Assembly (NCBI RefSeq): GCF_042453785.1
Contig: NC_091672.1
Location: 3,812,001-3,876,000 of the forward strand
Direction of reading: 5' to 3'
Length of the DNA stretch: 64,000 nucleotides
DNA from: Malus domestica
Lineage: Eukaryota; Streptophyta; Magnoliopsida; Rosales; Rosaceae
The position numbers were made by a program, and so were the translations under genes. Every line of letters begins with the position of its first letter. The first letter of the stretch is position 1. The notes below the pieces were generated by a model. The model was not told where the DNA came from, made no database searches, and worked only from the letters and a program-made list of their open reading frames with translations. Positions 22,676 to 33,222 of this stretch are shown here, piece after piece.

Positions 22676-25600
22676 CACCGATCGGGAAGCACGCAGGGCC
22701 GCGGTTTCATTTACTATGGAACGACTGCTGGCCCATTGGTATACGATATCTAAACAACCAAATTCAGGCGTCAACCTCGTCGAGTTCCTTGCTGAGGGAG
22801 ATAATGGGCCTGTATTATCTTTTGATAAAATTCGAGCCGCCCCGGCCGAACTCGAAGATCATCGGCCCCTTGTTAAGGACCCTTTGGAAGAAATTAATGT
22901 TGGGACGGCCGATGACCCACGACTTTTGTTTATTAGTGCGTTACTTCCTCAACAAATGAAGGACGAGTTGCGGGCCTTGCTTACGGAATTCAAAGATTGT
23001 TTTGCTTGGAGTTATCATGAAATGCCCGGCTTAGATCGTGCTTTAGTCGAGCATGAATTACGTATTAAGCCCGGATTCAAGCCTTTCCGTCAGCCACCTC
23101 GTCGATTCTCGACCGAAGTACAACTCAGTGTTAAGGACGAACTAGTTCGGCTTTTGAAAGCTGGGTTCATTCGGACAGCTCGATATGTCGAATGGTTGGC
23201 GAATATTGTTCCTGTATTAAAGAAAAGTGGTGCACTGCGCATCTGTACCGATTTTCGCAATCTGAATCTGGCAACGCCCAAAGATGAGTATACAATGCCG
23301 ATTTCAGATCTGTTAATCGATGCCGCGGCGAATCATGCGATCCTATCTTTTATGGATGGACATGCCGGATACAACCAAATATTTATTGCCGAAGCCGATG
23401 TGCACAAAACTGCTTTCCGGTGCCCGGGGGCACTCGGCACTTACGAATGGGTTGTCATGCCATTCGGCCTCAAGAATGCCGGCGCCACGTACCAACGGGC
23501 AATGAACACCATCTTCCATGATTTAATTGGCACCATCGTCGAAGTTTATATCGACGATGTTGTCGTCAAATCTAAACGCCGACAGACACATCTGGACGAT
23601 CTCCGACAGGCTTTCCTCCGTATGCGTCAGCACAACCTCAAGATGAATCCTGCCAAGTGTGCCTTCGGTGTATCGGCCGGGAATTTTCTTGGTTTCCTCG
23701 TACATCATCGTGGGATTGAAGTCGATGAGAATAAGGCACGCGCAATCATCACCGCCCCACCCCCAACAACGAAGAAACAATTACAGTCCTTACTCGGCCA
23801 GATCAATTTTTTACGCCGATTTATTGCTAATTCGGCAGGTAAAATGAAAGCATTTTCCACACTTTTGAAGCTCAAGGACTCCGATAAGTTCATGTGGAAT
23901 GAGGAGCACCAGGCGGCGTTCACGCAGATCAAGGTTTCCCTTACAAACCCACCTGTCCTGGTCCCTCCTCAGCGCGGTAAGCCTCTCAAGCTGTACATTT
24001 CGGCGGCCGACGAGTCCATCGGTTGCCTCATCGCGCAAGACAACGATGCCGGCCGGGAACAGGCTATCTTCTACCTCAGCCGTAATCTGAGTCCTCCGGA
24101 GATCAATTATTCCGCTGTTGAGAAGCTCTGTCTCGCCGTGTTCTTCGCTGCATCCAAGCTTCGGCATTACATGCTCCCGTCGGTCACCCAAGTCATTGCC
24201 CAGACCGACGTTATCCGGTACATGCTTACCCGGCCAATTGTGAAGGGCCGAATTGGGAAATGGACGATGGCGTTGTCCGAGTTTAGTTTGCAATACGTGC
24301 CGCAAAAAGCTGTGAAAGGACAAGCGTTGGCCGATTTCCTTGCCCAGCACCCTTCGCCTTACGATTTCGGGGGTGCTGATGTCGAGATTGGCATGGTGGT
24401 GACCCGCGACAACTATTGGACGATGTATTTCGATGGTTCCAGTACTTCGTCCTCGGCCGGCGCAGGCATCGTCATTCAGTCTCCTCACAACGATCGTTGG
24501 TATTTTTCGTTCAAATTGGATTTCGACTGCACCAATAATCAGGCCGAATACGAGGCTCTGGTCATTGGTCTAGGCCTCCTTCTTGACCTACATGCCACTC
24601 GTGTCCTCGTCCTCGGGGATTCTGAACTAGTGATTAACCAAATTAATGGGTCTTTTCGCTGCATGAGTTGTACTCTGGCGCCTTACCACATGGTCGCCAG
24701 CTATTTGGCCGAGTCCTTTGACGGTATTACATTCGAGCATGTTTCTCGGGTTCATAATACCGACGCAGACGAGTTGGCTCAAATCGCCTCCGGTGCACAA
24801 CTCCTGGGGGGCAAGCTAGGCCGGGAGATACCAATATTACAACAATTATACCCGGCCTTGGTTGATCAGCAAATCCTCCGTCGAGACAATGTGATACGTA
24901 CCAGGGTCATGTCCTTGCCTTCGTTGTTAGATCGGCAGGACCAGGACTCTATAGAAATTTGCGCGGCCGAGGCAGTACCAGATGATTGGAGAAAGCCCAT
25001 TATGCAGTACCTTGACAATCCTAACGGAAAACACAGTCGCAGGACACGGGCTCACGCCACGAACTATGTCACGTACCAGGGCGAGTTGTACCGAAAGGGC
25101 GAAGATGGTTTGTTATTGCTATGCCTCGGCCTTCAAGAGAGTGCTCCAGCGATCGCAGAGGTTCATGAAGGGGTATGCGGAGCTCACCAGTCTGGACGAA
25201 AAATGCGATGGCTACTCCGACGACACGGTTATTTTTGGCCAAGAATACTGAAAGATTGTATCGAGTTTGCACGAGGATGCGTGCAGTGCCAAATCCATGG
25301 GCCTATACAAAGGGTCCCGGCCGAATCGCTACATTCGGTCATTAAGCCATGGCCGTTTAGAGGATGGGCCATGGACGTAATTGGCAAAATCACGCCGACT
25401 TCTGGAGCTGCTAAGCATGCATGGATAATAGTCGCAACTGATTACTTTACTAAGTGGGTCGAAGCAAAATCGTATGCCGAGCTAACATCTAAAGAAGTTT
25501 GCGATTTCGTGGAGGAACACATTGTGACCCGGTTCGGTGTGCCAGAAACGATCATAACCGACAATGGAACAATCTTCACAGCCGAAAGGTTTAAGGAATA

Positions 25601-26249
25601 CACGGCCAATTTGAAAATTCGGCTGGAACAGTCCACACCGTATTATCCACAGGCGAATGGGCAGGCCGAGGCAAGTAATAAAGTGTTGATTGGCATCCTC
25701 GAAAAAATAATAAAAGAAAGGCCTGGCATGTGGCATTTGAAGTTGAACGAGGCATTATGGGCATACCGAACGTCGCCCCGGTCGGCGACTGCAACAACCC
25801 CGTACGCATTGACTTATGGACACGATGCGGTGCTACCAGTCGAGTTGAGCATAAATTCGTTGCGATTAATTGAACAAAGTAGTTTGTTTAGCGCCGAATA
25901 TAATCAGTCCATGAGACAGGAACTAGAAGATTTGGAAGAGGCGCGACTTGACGCTTATAACTTACTGGTGGCACAGAAACAGATTGCCGAGCGAGCCTAT
26001 AATCAAAAGGTACGACAGAAAACGTTCGGCGAGGGTGAATTGGTGTGGCAAACGGTGTTGCCCGTAGGAATAAAAGATCCTAGGTTCGGCAAGTGGTCGC
26101 CGAATTGGGAAGGGCTGTTCATTGTGCATAAGGTATACGGCAAAGGGGCGTATCATCTTAAAGACCGGACTGGAGTAGTTCACAAATTACCAATTAATGG
26201 GAAGTTCTTGAAGAAATACTATCCGGTCACATGGGAAATGCGTGAATAA
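22668..26249 (+). CDS. Pol polyprotein: reverse transcriptase, RNase H, second RNase H, integrase
   Basis: A 1,193-residue frame. Reverse transcriptase covers about residues 138-350, with LRICTDFRNLN and the catalytic VYIDDVVVKS at about 293. The connection RNase H follows at about 440 (LKLYISAADESIGCLIAQ). A second RNase H covers about 583-705 with all four acids: MYFDGSS (D), NNQAEYEAL (E), VLGDSEL (D) and HNTDADELA (D). Integrase has an HHCC finger at about 832-874 (HEGVCGAHQSGRKMRW, then CVQC) and a DDE core: AMDVIG, ITDNGT and QAEASNK at about 901, 964 and 999. The ATG at 22668 overlaps the gag-pro stop as ATGTTTGA, so translation probably needs reinitiation or frameshifting. No internal stops are present. 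Confidence 0.95.
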   Translation: MFDTDREARRAAVSFTMERLLAHWYTISKQPNSGVNLVEFLAEGDNGPVLSFDKIRAAPAELEDHRPLVKDPLEEINVGTADDPRLLFISALLPQQMKDELRALLTEFKDCFAWSYHEMPGLDRALVEHELRIKPGFKPFRQPPRRFSTEVQLSVKDELVRLLKAGFIRTARYVEWLANIVPVLKKSGALRICTDFRNLNLATPKDEYTMPISDLLIDAAANHAILSFMDGHAGYNQIFIAEADVHKTAFRCPGALGTYEWVVMPFGLKNAGATYQRAMNTIFHDLIGTIVEVYIDDVVVKSKRRQTHLDDLRQAFLRMRQHNLKMNPAKCAFGVSAGNFLGFLVHHRGIEVDENKARAIITAPPPTTKKQLQSLLGQINFLRRFIANSAGKMKAFSTLLKLKDSDKFMWNEEHQAAFTQIKVSLTNPPVLVPPQRGKPLKLYISAADESIGCLIAQDNDAGREQAIFYLSRNLSPPEINYSAVEKLCLAVFFAASKLRHYMLPSVTQVIAQTDVIRYMLTRPIVKGRIGKWTMALSEFSLQYVPQKAVKGQALADFLAQHPSPYDFGGADVEIGMVVTRDNYWTMYFDGSSTSSSAGAGIVIQSPHNDRWYFSFKLDFDCTNNQAEYEALVIGLGLLLDLHATRVLVLGDSELVINQINGSFRCMSCTLAPYHMVASYLAESFDGITFEHVSRVHNTDADELAQIASGAQLLGGKLGREIPILQQLYPALVDQQILRRDNVIRTRVMSLPSLLDRQDQDSIEICAAEAVPDDWRKPIMQYLDNPNGKHSRRTRAHATNYVTYQGELYRKGEDGLLLLCLGLQESAPAIAEVHEGVCGAHQSGRKMRWLLRRHGYFWPRILKDCIEFARGCVQCQIHGPIQRVPAESLHSVIKPWPFRGWAMDVIGKITPTSGAAKHAWIIVATDYFTKWVEAKSYAELTSKEVCDFVEEHIVTRFGVPETIITDNGTIFTAERFKEYTANLKIRLEQSTPYYPQANGQAEASNKVLIGILEKIIKERPGMWHLKLNEALWAYRTSPRSATATTPYALTYGHDAVLPVELSINSLRLIEQSSLFSAEYNQSMRQELEDLEEARLDAYNLLVAQKQIAERAYNQKVRQKTFGEGELVWQTVLPVGIKDPRFGKWSPNWEGLFIVHKVYGKGAYHLKDRTGVVHKLPINGKFLKKYYPVTWEMRE

Positions 26250-26320
26250 AAAAATTGTTGTAGAAAAAGTCATTCCATTAAAATTGACAGGTATTACAAA
26301 AATGAGTAGATCGAATACAT

Positions 26321-29300
26321 TCAAGGAGACGAGGGAAGAAGAGTGCTGAGCAGAGCTTTCAACTCCAACCACCGCACGTCGGCCATGATGACTTCGGCTT
26401 GCCGATTCTTTTTGTCCAGCCTCAGGCGCTCGACCCGTTTTTTGGCCGCCGCATACTCAATTAGGCGATCCTTCCCGCCTGACTCGAAGTCCCTCGCAAG
26501 CTCAGAAGCAATGATCGACCGGCGTTTTGCTAGTTCGGCCATCTGACGGTCGAGCTCAGCTAACGCTTCTCCTTTTGCCCGTAGATCGTCAATCTTCGGA
26601 CGGAGGGTGTCTTGAACGGCCATGGCGGCTTGTAGGTCCTGTTCGGCCTTCAGAGCAGTCTGGAAGATGCTAAATGTCTCCCGAACGCGCTCCAAGGCAG
26701 ACGATGCCCGAACAATGGCATCTCCGCTTAGGCGACCGTCGGCTCCAAGGTCGTTCAGACACACGCCGAGCAGATCAAGACCGTTGCGCTCAAGTACTTG
26801 CGATGATGAGAGCGACAGGACTTCTCGCAACTGGGCTAGGGCGCTTGAATCGGCAGCCTCAGTCGGAGCGGCCGAAGGACCGGACTCTGCAGTCGTGCTG
26901 GAGAGGAGAGCCTTGAATTCAACCTCCCATGAAGCCTGCGCGAATAGACAAGGTTAAGCTTAAAGGAAGTCATGACAAGAATAGCAAGAAGGTGTCGTTT
27001 TTAACCTGCCGATAGGAGACCTCGGCCATGTCCCCAGGGTCGTTGCTCGAACCTAAAGAACTCAATGGCCGAGCCCAGTGTCTCAGATTGCTTCTCACTT
27101 CACGCGGCCGATGGAGGTTATCTACGTTTGATGGCCACTGAGGCGGCCAGGAAATATAGATAACGCCCTTCGGCGCATAGAATTGACGGTGAAAAGAATG
27201 TACAGGCACCTGACATTTAGTTTTTCCTTGTTTAGAATTCTAAAGCAGAAAAGCAATCAGGAGGAAAATTGAAGGTACTTACAAAAACCGAGGTAACCTC
27301 CTGTGGAGGAATGTGGAAGCCTTGGTCTTGAGGATGGACCGGCGATTCCGCCGTGGCCTCGGGTTCCTCGAGCAGCCGTTTGCCACGGTCGGCTGCCGAT
27401 GGGCCGACTGGTGCAGCTGCTTCAGTGGAGGCAGGGACGTCCTGGTCCTGAGAAGGAACGATAGGTTCGGCCACCGGGGTCGGTTCCTCGACCGTGCGCT
27501 TGCCACGATTAGCCGAGGAGGGGCCAGTTTGAACCGCCATCTCGGATACTGGAGGAGGTTGTTGACGAGTATGAGGACGACGCGCCAGCGGGACCTCGTC
27601 GCTCCCCTCACTCTCTTCCAACACGAAGACCGTGGGCTTTGGATTCTTGGGAGAGGTTCCCTCGGTCGTAGGAGCCGCCTGTTGTGAGACAGGTGCCTTC
27701 TCGACAGAGCGAGGTACAACTGATTCGCCGGCCACAGAGGCAGGCCGCGCTGGGGCCGTCTCTATGGCCGAAGCCGGCTGTTTCTTGACCCCAGAATGGC
27801 CGGCGGCGGGAGAAGGGGAAGCACTGGGAGTCGTCGTGTGGTTGGAGATAACGTGGATCTCCCGTGCACCTTTCTTCGCCAGTTGTTTGACCTGCTTGGC
27901 AGGCGGGGAAGGCTCGATAGCCGGCCCGGCCTCTTGGCGAGGCCGTTTGATCAGCACGGCCCTACCAGCGGGTTTGTCCTTTTGAGCCACGACCGATTTT
28001 TTCCCGGCCGTAGCAGCGGCAACTGCCTCCGTCTTTCTCAAAGGCCGACTACCTAAAAGGATAAAGACAATTCAGTGAGGCAAATCAATATGCAAGGTTG
28101 ATGGAAAGGAGGAAAATGGAACAGGTACCTTGAGTATGAGGGGCCGAGGCCTTCTTAGGTCGGTCGCCGAAGAGTCTGCTCACCACATCTTCGACCGGCG
28201 CACTAAAGAACTCTTGGGTGTAATTTTCCCACCACTCACCGAAAGTGTCGGTGTAATGAGTTTCTGGGGTGGCTGGTCGAAGCCGGAATCTTTGGCAGTG
28301 CTCTTGGAACTCCCTCACGACGGTTCTACACTCCTTCTCAGAGGAACGAGGTTCGCGTCCACGGCTTAGGACCGTTCGGGAGGAAAGAAGGGGGATAGGG
28401 CAGCCCTGAAGGTAGCCGAGCTGTCGGGCAAGGAAGTTCGGATGATATACTTCCCAACCTGACCGTTTCCCATCACAGCCGAGAGGGAGGTCGCGAGCAA
28501 GCACAAACGACCCCCAGGTCTGACGAAGATCGGCGTCCTCTTCCGCGCTCCATGGGGAGGTAGGCAGCCTGATGGAGGAAGGATAGTCTCGACGACGACA
28601 TATTAGGAACTCGTCGTTGGAGAAGTCGTCGAGAGCAAAGAGGTACCGAAATACCTCTTCGGCTTGATGGGGAGGTGTCGGTCGAGAGGCCAGTTGAGGT
28701 CCAAGCGCCTCTGTTGGTGAGAATTCAGCTATGGCCGGCCGAAGGGAGGCGAAGTATACCTGCAACCAGAGCTGGAAGACCCAGAGAGGACCATTCTGGT
28801 GTGGGTCGACCTTGTGAAAGGTCGCCTCGGCCAGGCAGCGGAAAAGTTGGGCGAGAATATTGGAACTCAGTGCCAAGACGTGACCACTAGCCAGGGCTTC
28901 GGCTATCGGCATGTTCTCGACCAAACACTTGTTTGACTTGGTACAACAAACGTATTTGTTGTACCAGTAGAAGAGGAAGGCTTCATGCTCTCCCTCTCGC
29001 AGGTCCTCTTCTCCTCGGCCGGCGAAGTGAAGATAGAGGGTGTTGTAATTGCAGAAGTTCTTGTGGAGCTTCTGAATATCTTCCTTCGACGGGATATGAC
29101 CGTCACGGTTCAAGGTCTCGAAGGCCCGACGGTCGAATAGCGTTTTCAGGTCGATATTCGACGGATGCCCAGAGAGGGTCGCGTCGACAGGGATCCCGGT
29201 CGCCGAAGTCCCCAGAATGGCAGTGATATCCAGGACGGTGGGACCAATGGGACCCAGAGGAAGGACCATCGTGTTGGTGGCCGAGCACCAGAAGCACAGT

Positions 29301-29689
29301 GCGGCTTGGAGAAACTCCTTGTCGGGGACGATTTCCATAGACGAAAGGAGAATGGCGTCGTAGATGCCAAGGGCCTTCCATTGCTCGCCGAAGAGTCGTT
29401 CCATTCGAACGACCCAGGCTGCCCAGGATGTGGTCGTCGAGGGCCAGGAGCCCTGGGGTTTAGCCGCATCCCATCGCGACCATTCAAACCCTTGAAGTAA
29501 GGGTGTTAGGCAGTGCTCCTGGAGAAGGCCGATGATAGTCGGCGGAATTGTAGCCTTGAAGAGAGGACCCAGGATTTGGTATTGGGTGCTCATGTCGTTT
29601 TCAAACCGGATGGTCTTGATCGAGCTCCGATCAACAATCTTCTGGTGTTGGTCACATTCCCTGGAAAGCTTGGAGATGAAGGATGCCAT
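26321..29689 (-). CDS. Antisense plant mobile domain (PMD) protein gene, 4 exons, carried by the retrotransposon
   Basis: Exons on the minus strand: 29689-28129, 28052-27283, 27209-27006 and 26935-26321. They join to 3,150 nt, a 1,049-residue protein. The three introns (76, 73 and 70 bp) are GT-AG and preserve phase (donors AAG|GTACCT, TTT|GTAAGT and CAG|GTTAAA). Exon 1 is a plant mobile domain: WVVRMERLFGEQW, LQAALCFWCSATNTMVLPLG, PTVLDITAILG and LWVFQLWLQVYFA. Exon 2 is disordered, rich in Ala, Pro and Lys, with a repeated module of about 35 residues. Exon 4 is mostly predicted coiled coil (AELDRQMAELAKRR, AAAKKRVERLRLDKKNRQ). PMD is shared with the nuclear proteins MAIN/MAIL1 and with extra ORFs of some plant gypsy elements. 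Its function in the element is unknown. It converges on pol, 71 bp between stop codons. Confidence 0.85.
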
Positions 29690-30296
29690 TGTGTGAAAGA
29701 GGCACGGAGTAAAAGGGTTGTCTGGGTTGGGGATTTAAAAACGAAGACTTGGAATAGGAGAAATGCACTAGAAATCAATGGCAGAGGATTTCAGGAAGTT
29801 TGAGAGCGTAAAAGTACAAATGAGGGAATTTCGGTATTTATAGAGTTATGGGGGGGAAGAGCAATCGTTCGAAATTCAAAACAAAGGGCAAAATCGACCG
29901 GAGGAATCGTTGATCATGATGAACATTTGGGAAATGCGGTTGAGAAGACCGACGGTTTTAGGTTTTGGGGGCGCACGATCGCGTGTGACGGCGAAGTTAA
30001 TGACGAAAGACGGTTCGACGCCTGCACGATGACAGGTGGGCTCACGGACTGATGTAATGGCTCGCGGATTGAGATAGTGGTCATAATGGCAAGACGGTTC
30101 GGGCAGGCGCACGCTTCAGACGTCATTATCGGGGATTGGCCATGTTGGAGGAGGCCACGTGGCGAGTGGTTTAGCAGGATCAAGATCGTGCGATCGTGTT
30201 CAATAAATGCGCCTTGGAACTCGGGTATTGGGATCCTGAGTGGTAGATTCGCTTCTTCAAGGCCGAAACTCGGCCGAAGGTTTTAGGCCGAGGACC
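29690..30296. other. Non-coding internal region between PMD start and polypurine tract
   Basis: No conserved frame was seen. It presumably holds the antisense promoter and sense-strand packaging or 3' signals. Confidence 0.5.
29835..29842 (-). promoter_or_regulatory. TATA box for the antisense PMD gene
   Basis: The minus strand reads CTCTATAAATACCG, giving TATAAATA 146 bp upstream of the PMD start codon. That spacing suits a 5' leader of roughly 110-120 nt. It lies in the 625-bp gap between the PMD start and the 3' LTR, which has no other coding signal. Confidence 0.6.
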
Positions 30297-30314
30297 TCAG
30301 AAGCGAGGGGGCAA
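30297..30314 (+). other. Polypurine tract
   Basis: CAGAAGCGAGGGGGCAA abuts the 3' LTR, in the position expected for plus-strand DNA priming. Confidence 0.75.
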
Positions 30315-31256
30315 TGTTTGGGCCCAAAATAACAGTTTGGGCCGAGGGAGGAATCACTTTCGGCTCGGGAAGACGTACGGCGAGAGGGTCATGGGGCGTT
30401 CAGCTCATGGGCTTCTAGGCCTAGGTCGGTTAAATCAGAGTGCAAGTCGAGTCCTAATACAATAGGGACCCTCGACGAGATCAGTAAAACTAGAAGGCGA
30501 ATCCGGCTCAGTTAAGGACTAGATTCGTAGTCCTAGCAGAGATAGGACTGATCGAGGTAATGTTAATCCGGAGAGGGAAACCTAGTTCGAATAGGATTGG
30601 AACTCGGGCTCGGTGTTCTGCTACTATAAATACAAGACATTCAGCAATGAAAAAGGCTACTGCAAATCAACACAAAAATTGCCCTGCGCAAACTCTCACA
30701 ACTTGAGATCTTTTTCTTTTCCTTTTTCGCTGACACATCTTCCGTTGGCATCAACAGCACTGTGGAAGCAACCGGTGATATCTTAAGTCGGCATAGATAG
30801 CTCTGTCACCGTAGAGTCGGTCGGTCTCGCAGTATCTTCCGTTGGCATCAACAGCACTGCGGCGAGAACGGTCGATTGCCTATCCAAGTCTCGGTCGAGA
30901 AGGGTTTTTGAATCCTTGTTGGTCGAGGTCATCTCATTAGCCTTCTCGGCGAGGTGAGGTGTTACAGTTATTACATTCGGCACATTGTAAGCCGAATTCG
31001 GTTCGTGAACTTTGTAAGAAATAGCAGCCTTGTCTTCAGGCTCGAGAACCCAAGAGGCCGAGACGCGTTCCTTTCTCGGCCGCAATCGCAAGACGCAGAA
31101 GTCAGTAGCGCGACCCAACGCAGCATCATCAAATTTACTCCTCGGCCGAGCCTCGGTCGACGAGTTGGCACGCCCCGCAATCACCGAAGGACGTAGTTAG
31201 CTTAGAATATATTCGGCCTGCGCACCACGTAGGCTTTGTAATTTCTAGGGTCAACA
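30315..31256 (+). repeat. 3' LTR (942 bp)
   Basis: Same length as the 5' LTR and about 99% identical by eye. Differences include CCCGGG to CTCGGG near the start and GCTCCTG to GCTACTG. It ends AGGGTCAACA, followed by the right GTACC duplication. Confidence 0.96.
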
Positions 31257-31450
31257 GTACCAAAATATAATAATTGAATTAATGTACCAAAAAGTCAATA
31301 CTCAAATGTGTGTACCAAAGTGTACATAACGAAATACATTATATTGACCGAAATGCATTATATTGAATCAATGTAACTACATGTTTGTACCGATGGATAT
31401 ACCAAAATATTCAAATGTATTAATGTACCTAAATAAAGAACATACAAAAT
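31257..31450 (+). repeat. AT-rich minisatellite (right part)
   Basis: Continues the GTACC-containing AT-rich array interrupted by the retrotransposon. Its first five bases are the target duplication. Confidence 0.75.
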
Positions 31451-31794
31451 TGTTATTGGAATATATATTATAAAAAAATTAGTTGCCTAAATGTAGACAT
31501 TAAAATATATTATGATGAATGAAATAAAAATTAAATTTAAATGTAATTAATACATTAAAATAAAAATAAAAGGATAAAATAAAACATCAAAATACAACTA
31601 ATAAATGATATGATTAAATGTGCTAGGGACTAAAATTGGATTTTAATCTTACATATGGTTATAATCTAAAACTCATCTTTTTTAAGGATTAAAATGAAGT
31701 TTTCTATAAAATAAAATAGTTCACTAAATACGAATATGGTTCGTATAACTCAATTAAACTCCATTGCTTTATACGCTTCTCTTAACTCTTCATT

Positions 31795-31878
31795 TTAAGT
31801 TTACTTCACACAACTCTTAATCTTAAGTTTACTTCACACAACTCCTTATCTTAAGTTTACTTCACACAACTCTTATTT
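31795..31878 (+). repeat. 28-bp tandem repeat, three units
   Basis: TTAAGTTTACTTCACACAAC plus eight more bases is repeated at 31795, 31823 and 31851 with one or two differences in the last bases. Confidence 0.95.
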
Positions 31879-33100
31879 TAAAGATTTATCATCATAAGCA
31901 ACGTCGCAACAAATTCGTACTATTTTTTGAAATATTTGTTGGACTTTAATAAATTTACAATCATAGTTTTGAGGAAAACAAAATACTTAAAACTAAAAGT
32001 AGTTATACGTATCCATACGTGACAAAATCTTTTTTGTCACGTATGCATTTGCATACGGATAGACTTAATGAATTTACAATGACATTTTTGAATGTTTCAC
32101 CATACTCTTATTCTTCTTCGATTATATACATAGATTATTATTTTAGACGATTTTGTAATAAATTGAAATTTAAATGGATAATGGGATGAATTTCAATTAT
32201 CCGAACTGTCTATTCTTCAAGTTGCACTCTATATATCATTCTTGCAAAATATTAACTAAATCGAAAATGCTTGAGACATCTAATTGAGTTCAAAGAAATT
32301 GATGAATATTATGTTCAAATAAATTTTGAAATTTCATTATGTCAATCAAATGAGTAAATAGTTTCGGATTAAATAATCTATGAATGAAAACAGTTCGAAT
32401 CGTTAAAATCTGATGCATAACAGCCCCACAACTAGTCTCATTTTTACCTAAAAAATAGAAATTCTTTTAAACAAAGACTATGTTACTTCTTTCTAAACGC
32501 TCATCCCTCCGTCTATTTATCTTTCTTTTCATTTTAGTTTAGTGGAATTCTCTGTTCTTAATTGTTAAAACAAAATATCAAACAGAAAAACCAAATTTTA
32601 TTTTTTTTATTTATTTATTTTTAAAGTAGAACAACGGATGCCAAGACACAGTTATAAATAAGCAAAGTCGAACACATGCCTACGCCTTGGTGACTGGGTA
32701 CCGACATTGACGACGATTCCCGAGAAGTCCCTTCCTCCTCACAGAATTTCGCATAAAATCGTAAGGAGGCGTCCATCGCAAGAAATCCTCTAATTTTTCT
32801 TTTTCTTTTAAAATCCACACCTCTGTTCGTCTCTCATATATTAATCTAATCTAATCCTGTTGTGGATTAACAACTTAACTGCCCAAAACTCCATAGTGTG
32901 TGTGTATATATATATATATATACAGCAATCGATACATAGACAAAGATAGAACATATTAGAAACTTGGCAATTTCTTCCCGTCTCAAACTCCCTGCGAATT
33001 TGTGTGTGTGTGTCTCTCTCTCTCTTGTTTCTCTCTCCTCAAAACACATTTTCCTTCACAGAACCAGAGATTAAATAAAACCCCATTTCTCCTCAAAGAA
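31879..33100. other. Gene-free spacer upstream of HVA22
   Basis: AT-rich. A (TA)n run near 32907-32922, (GT)n at about 33001-33014 and (TC)n at about 33014-33027 probably lie in the promoter or 5' leader of the next gene. Confidence 0.5.
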
Positions 33101-33145
33101 TATTATTAATCCCTTCCTTCTTGCTGGTTAGTTGGAACTCCTCGC

Positions 33146-33222
33146 ATGGTGGGCAATTTTGGTTCTGGCTCTCCGCCCGGACTCTCATTTTTTCCTTTTG
33201 GACTCCTTCTCAACGAGAAGGT
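33146..33222 (+). promoter_or_regulatory. Upstream ORF in the HVA22 5' leader (first exon part)
   Basis: An ATG at 33146 opens MVGNFGSGSPPGLSFFPFGL and runs to a GT donor at AACGAGAAG|GTAACT. If spliced to the acceptor at GTTGCAG|GGATAT (about 33339), it continues out of frame past the HVA22 start and stops in coding exon 2, about 61 codons in all. It could reduce HVA22 translation. Confidence 0.45.

Larger units (their letters stand above)
17749..31256 (+). mobile_element. Full-length Ty3/gypsy Tat-lineage LTR retrotransposon with an antisense PMD gene
   Basis: The element is 13,508 bp, with two 942-bp LTRs, a primer-binding site, gag-pro and pol on the plus strand, a spliced antisense gene, a polypurine tract and a 5-bp duplication. 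Its pol carries reverse transcriptase, two RNase H domains in series and integrase. The second, plant-type RNase H marks the Tat lineage (Ogre/Retand/TatI-VI group). By eye the LTRs differ at about 11 positions, roughly 1.2%, so insertion is geologically recent. All three genes are open, so the copy looks nearly intact, apart from an unusual protease active site. Confidence 0.95.
17250..31715. mobile_element. Older inverted-terminus AT-rich element, split by the LTR retrotransposon
   Basis: The left border, around ATAAAATAAAGGGTTTTTTG and ACATTAATCCTTGCAAAAG (from about 17250), resembles the reverse complement of the right border ending near 31715 (TTTTTAAGGATTAAAATGAA then GTTTTCTATAAAATAAAAT). 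Without the 13.5 kb insertion the host would be about 0.95 kb, largely iterated GTACC-containing AT-rich units. Ends are approximate and no target duplication was seen. The class is undetermined. Confidence 0.4.
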
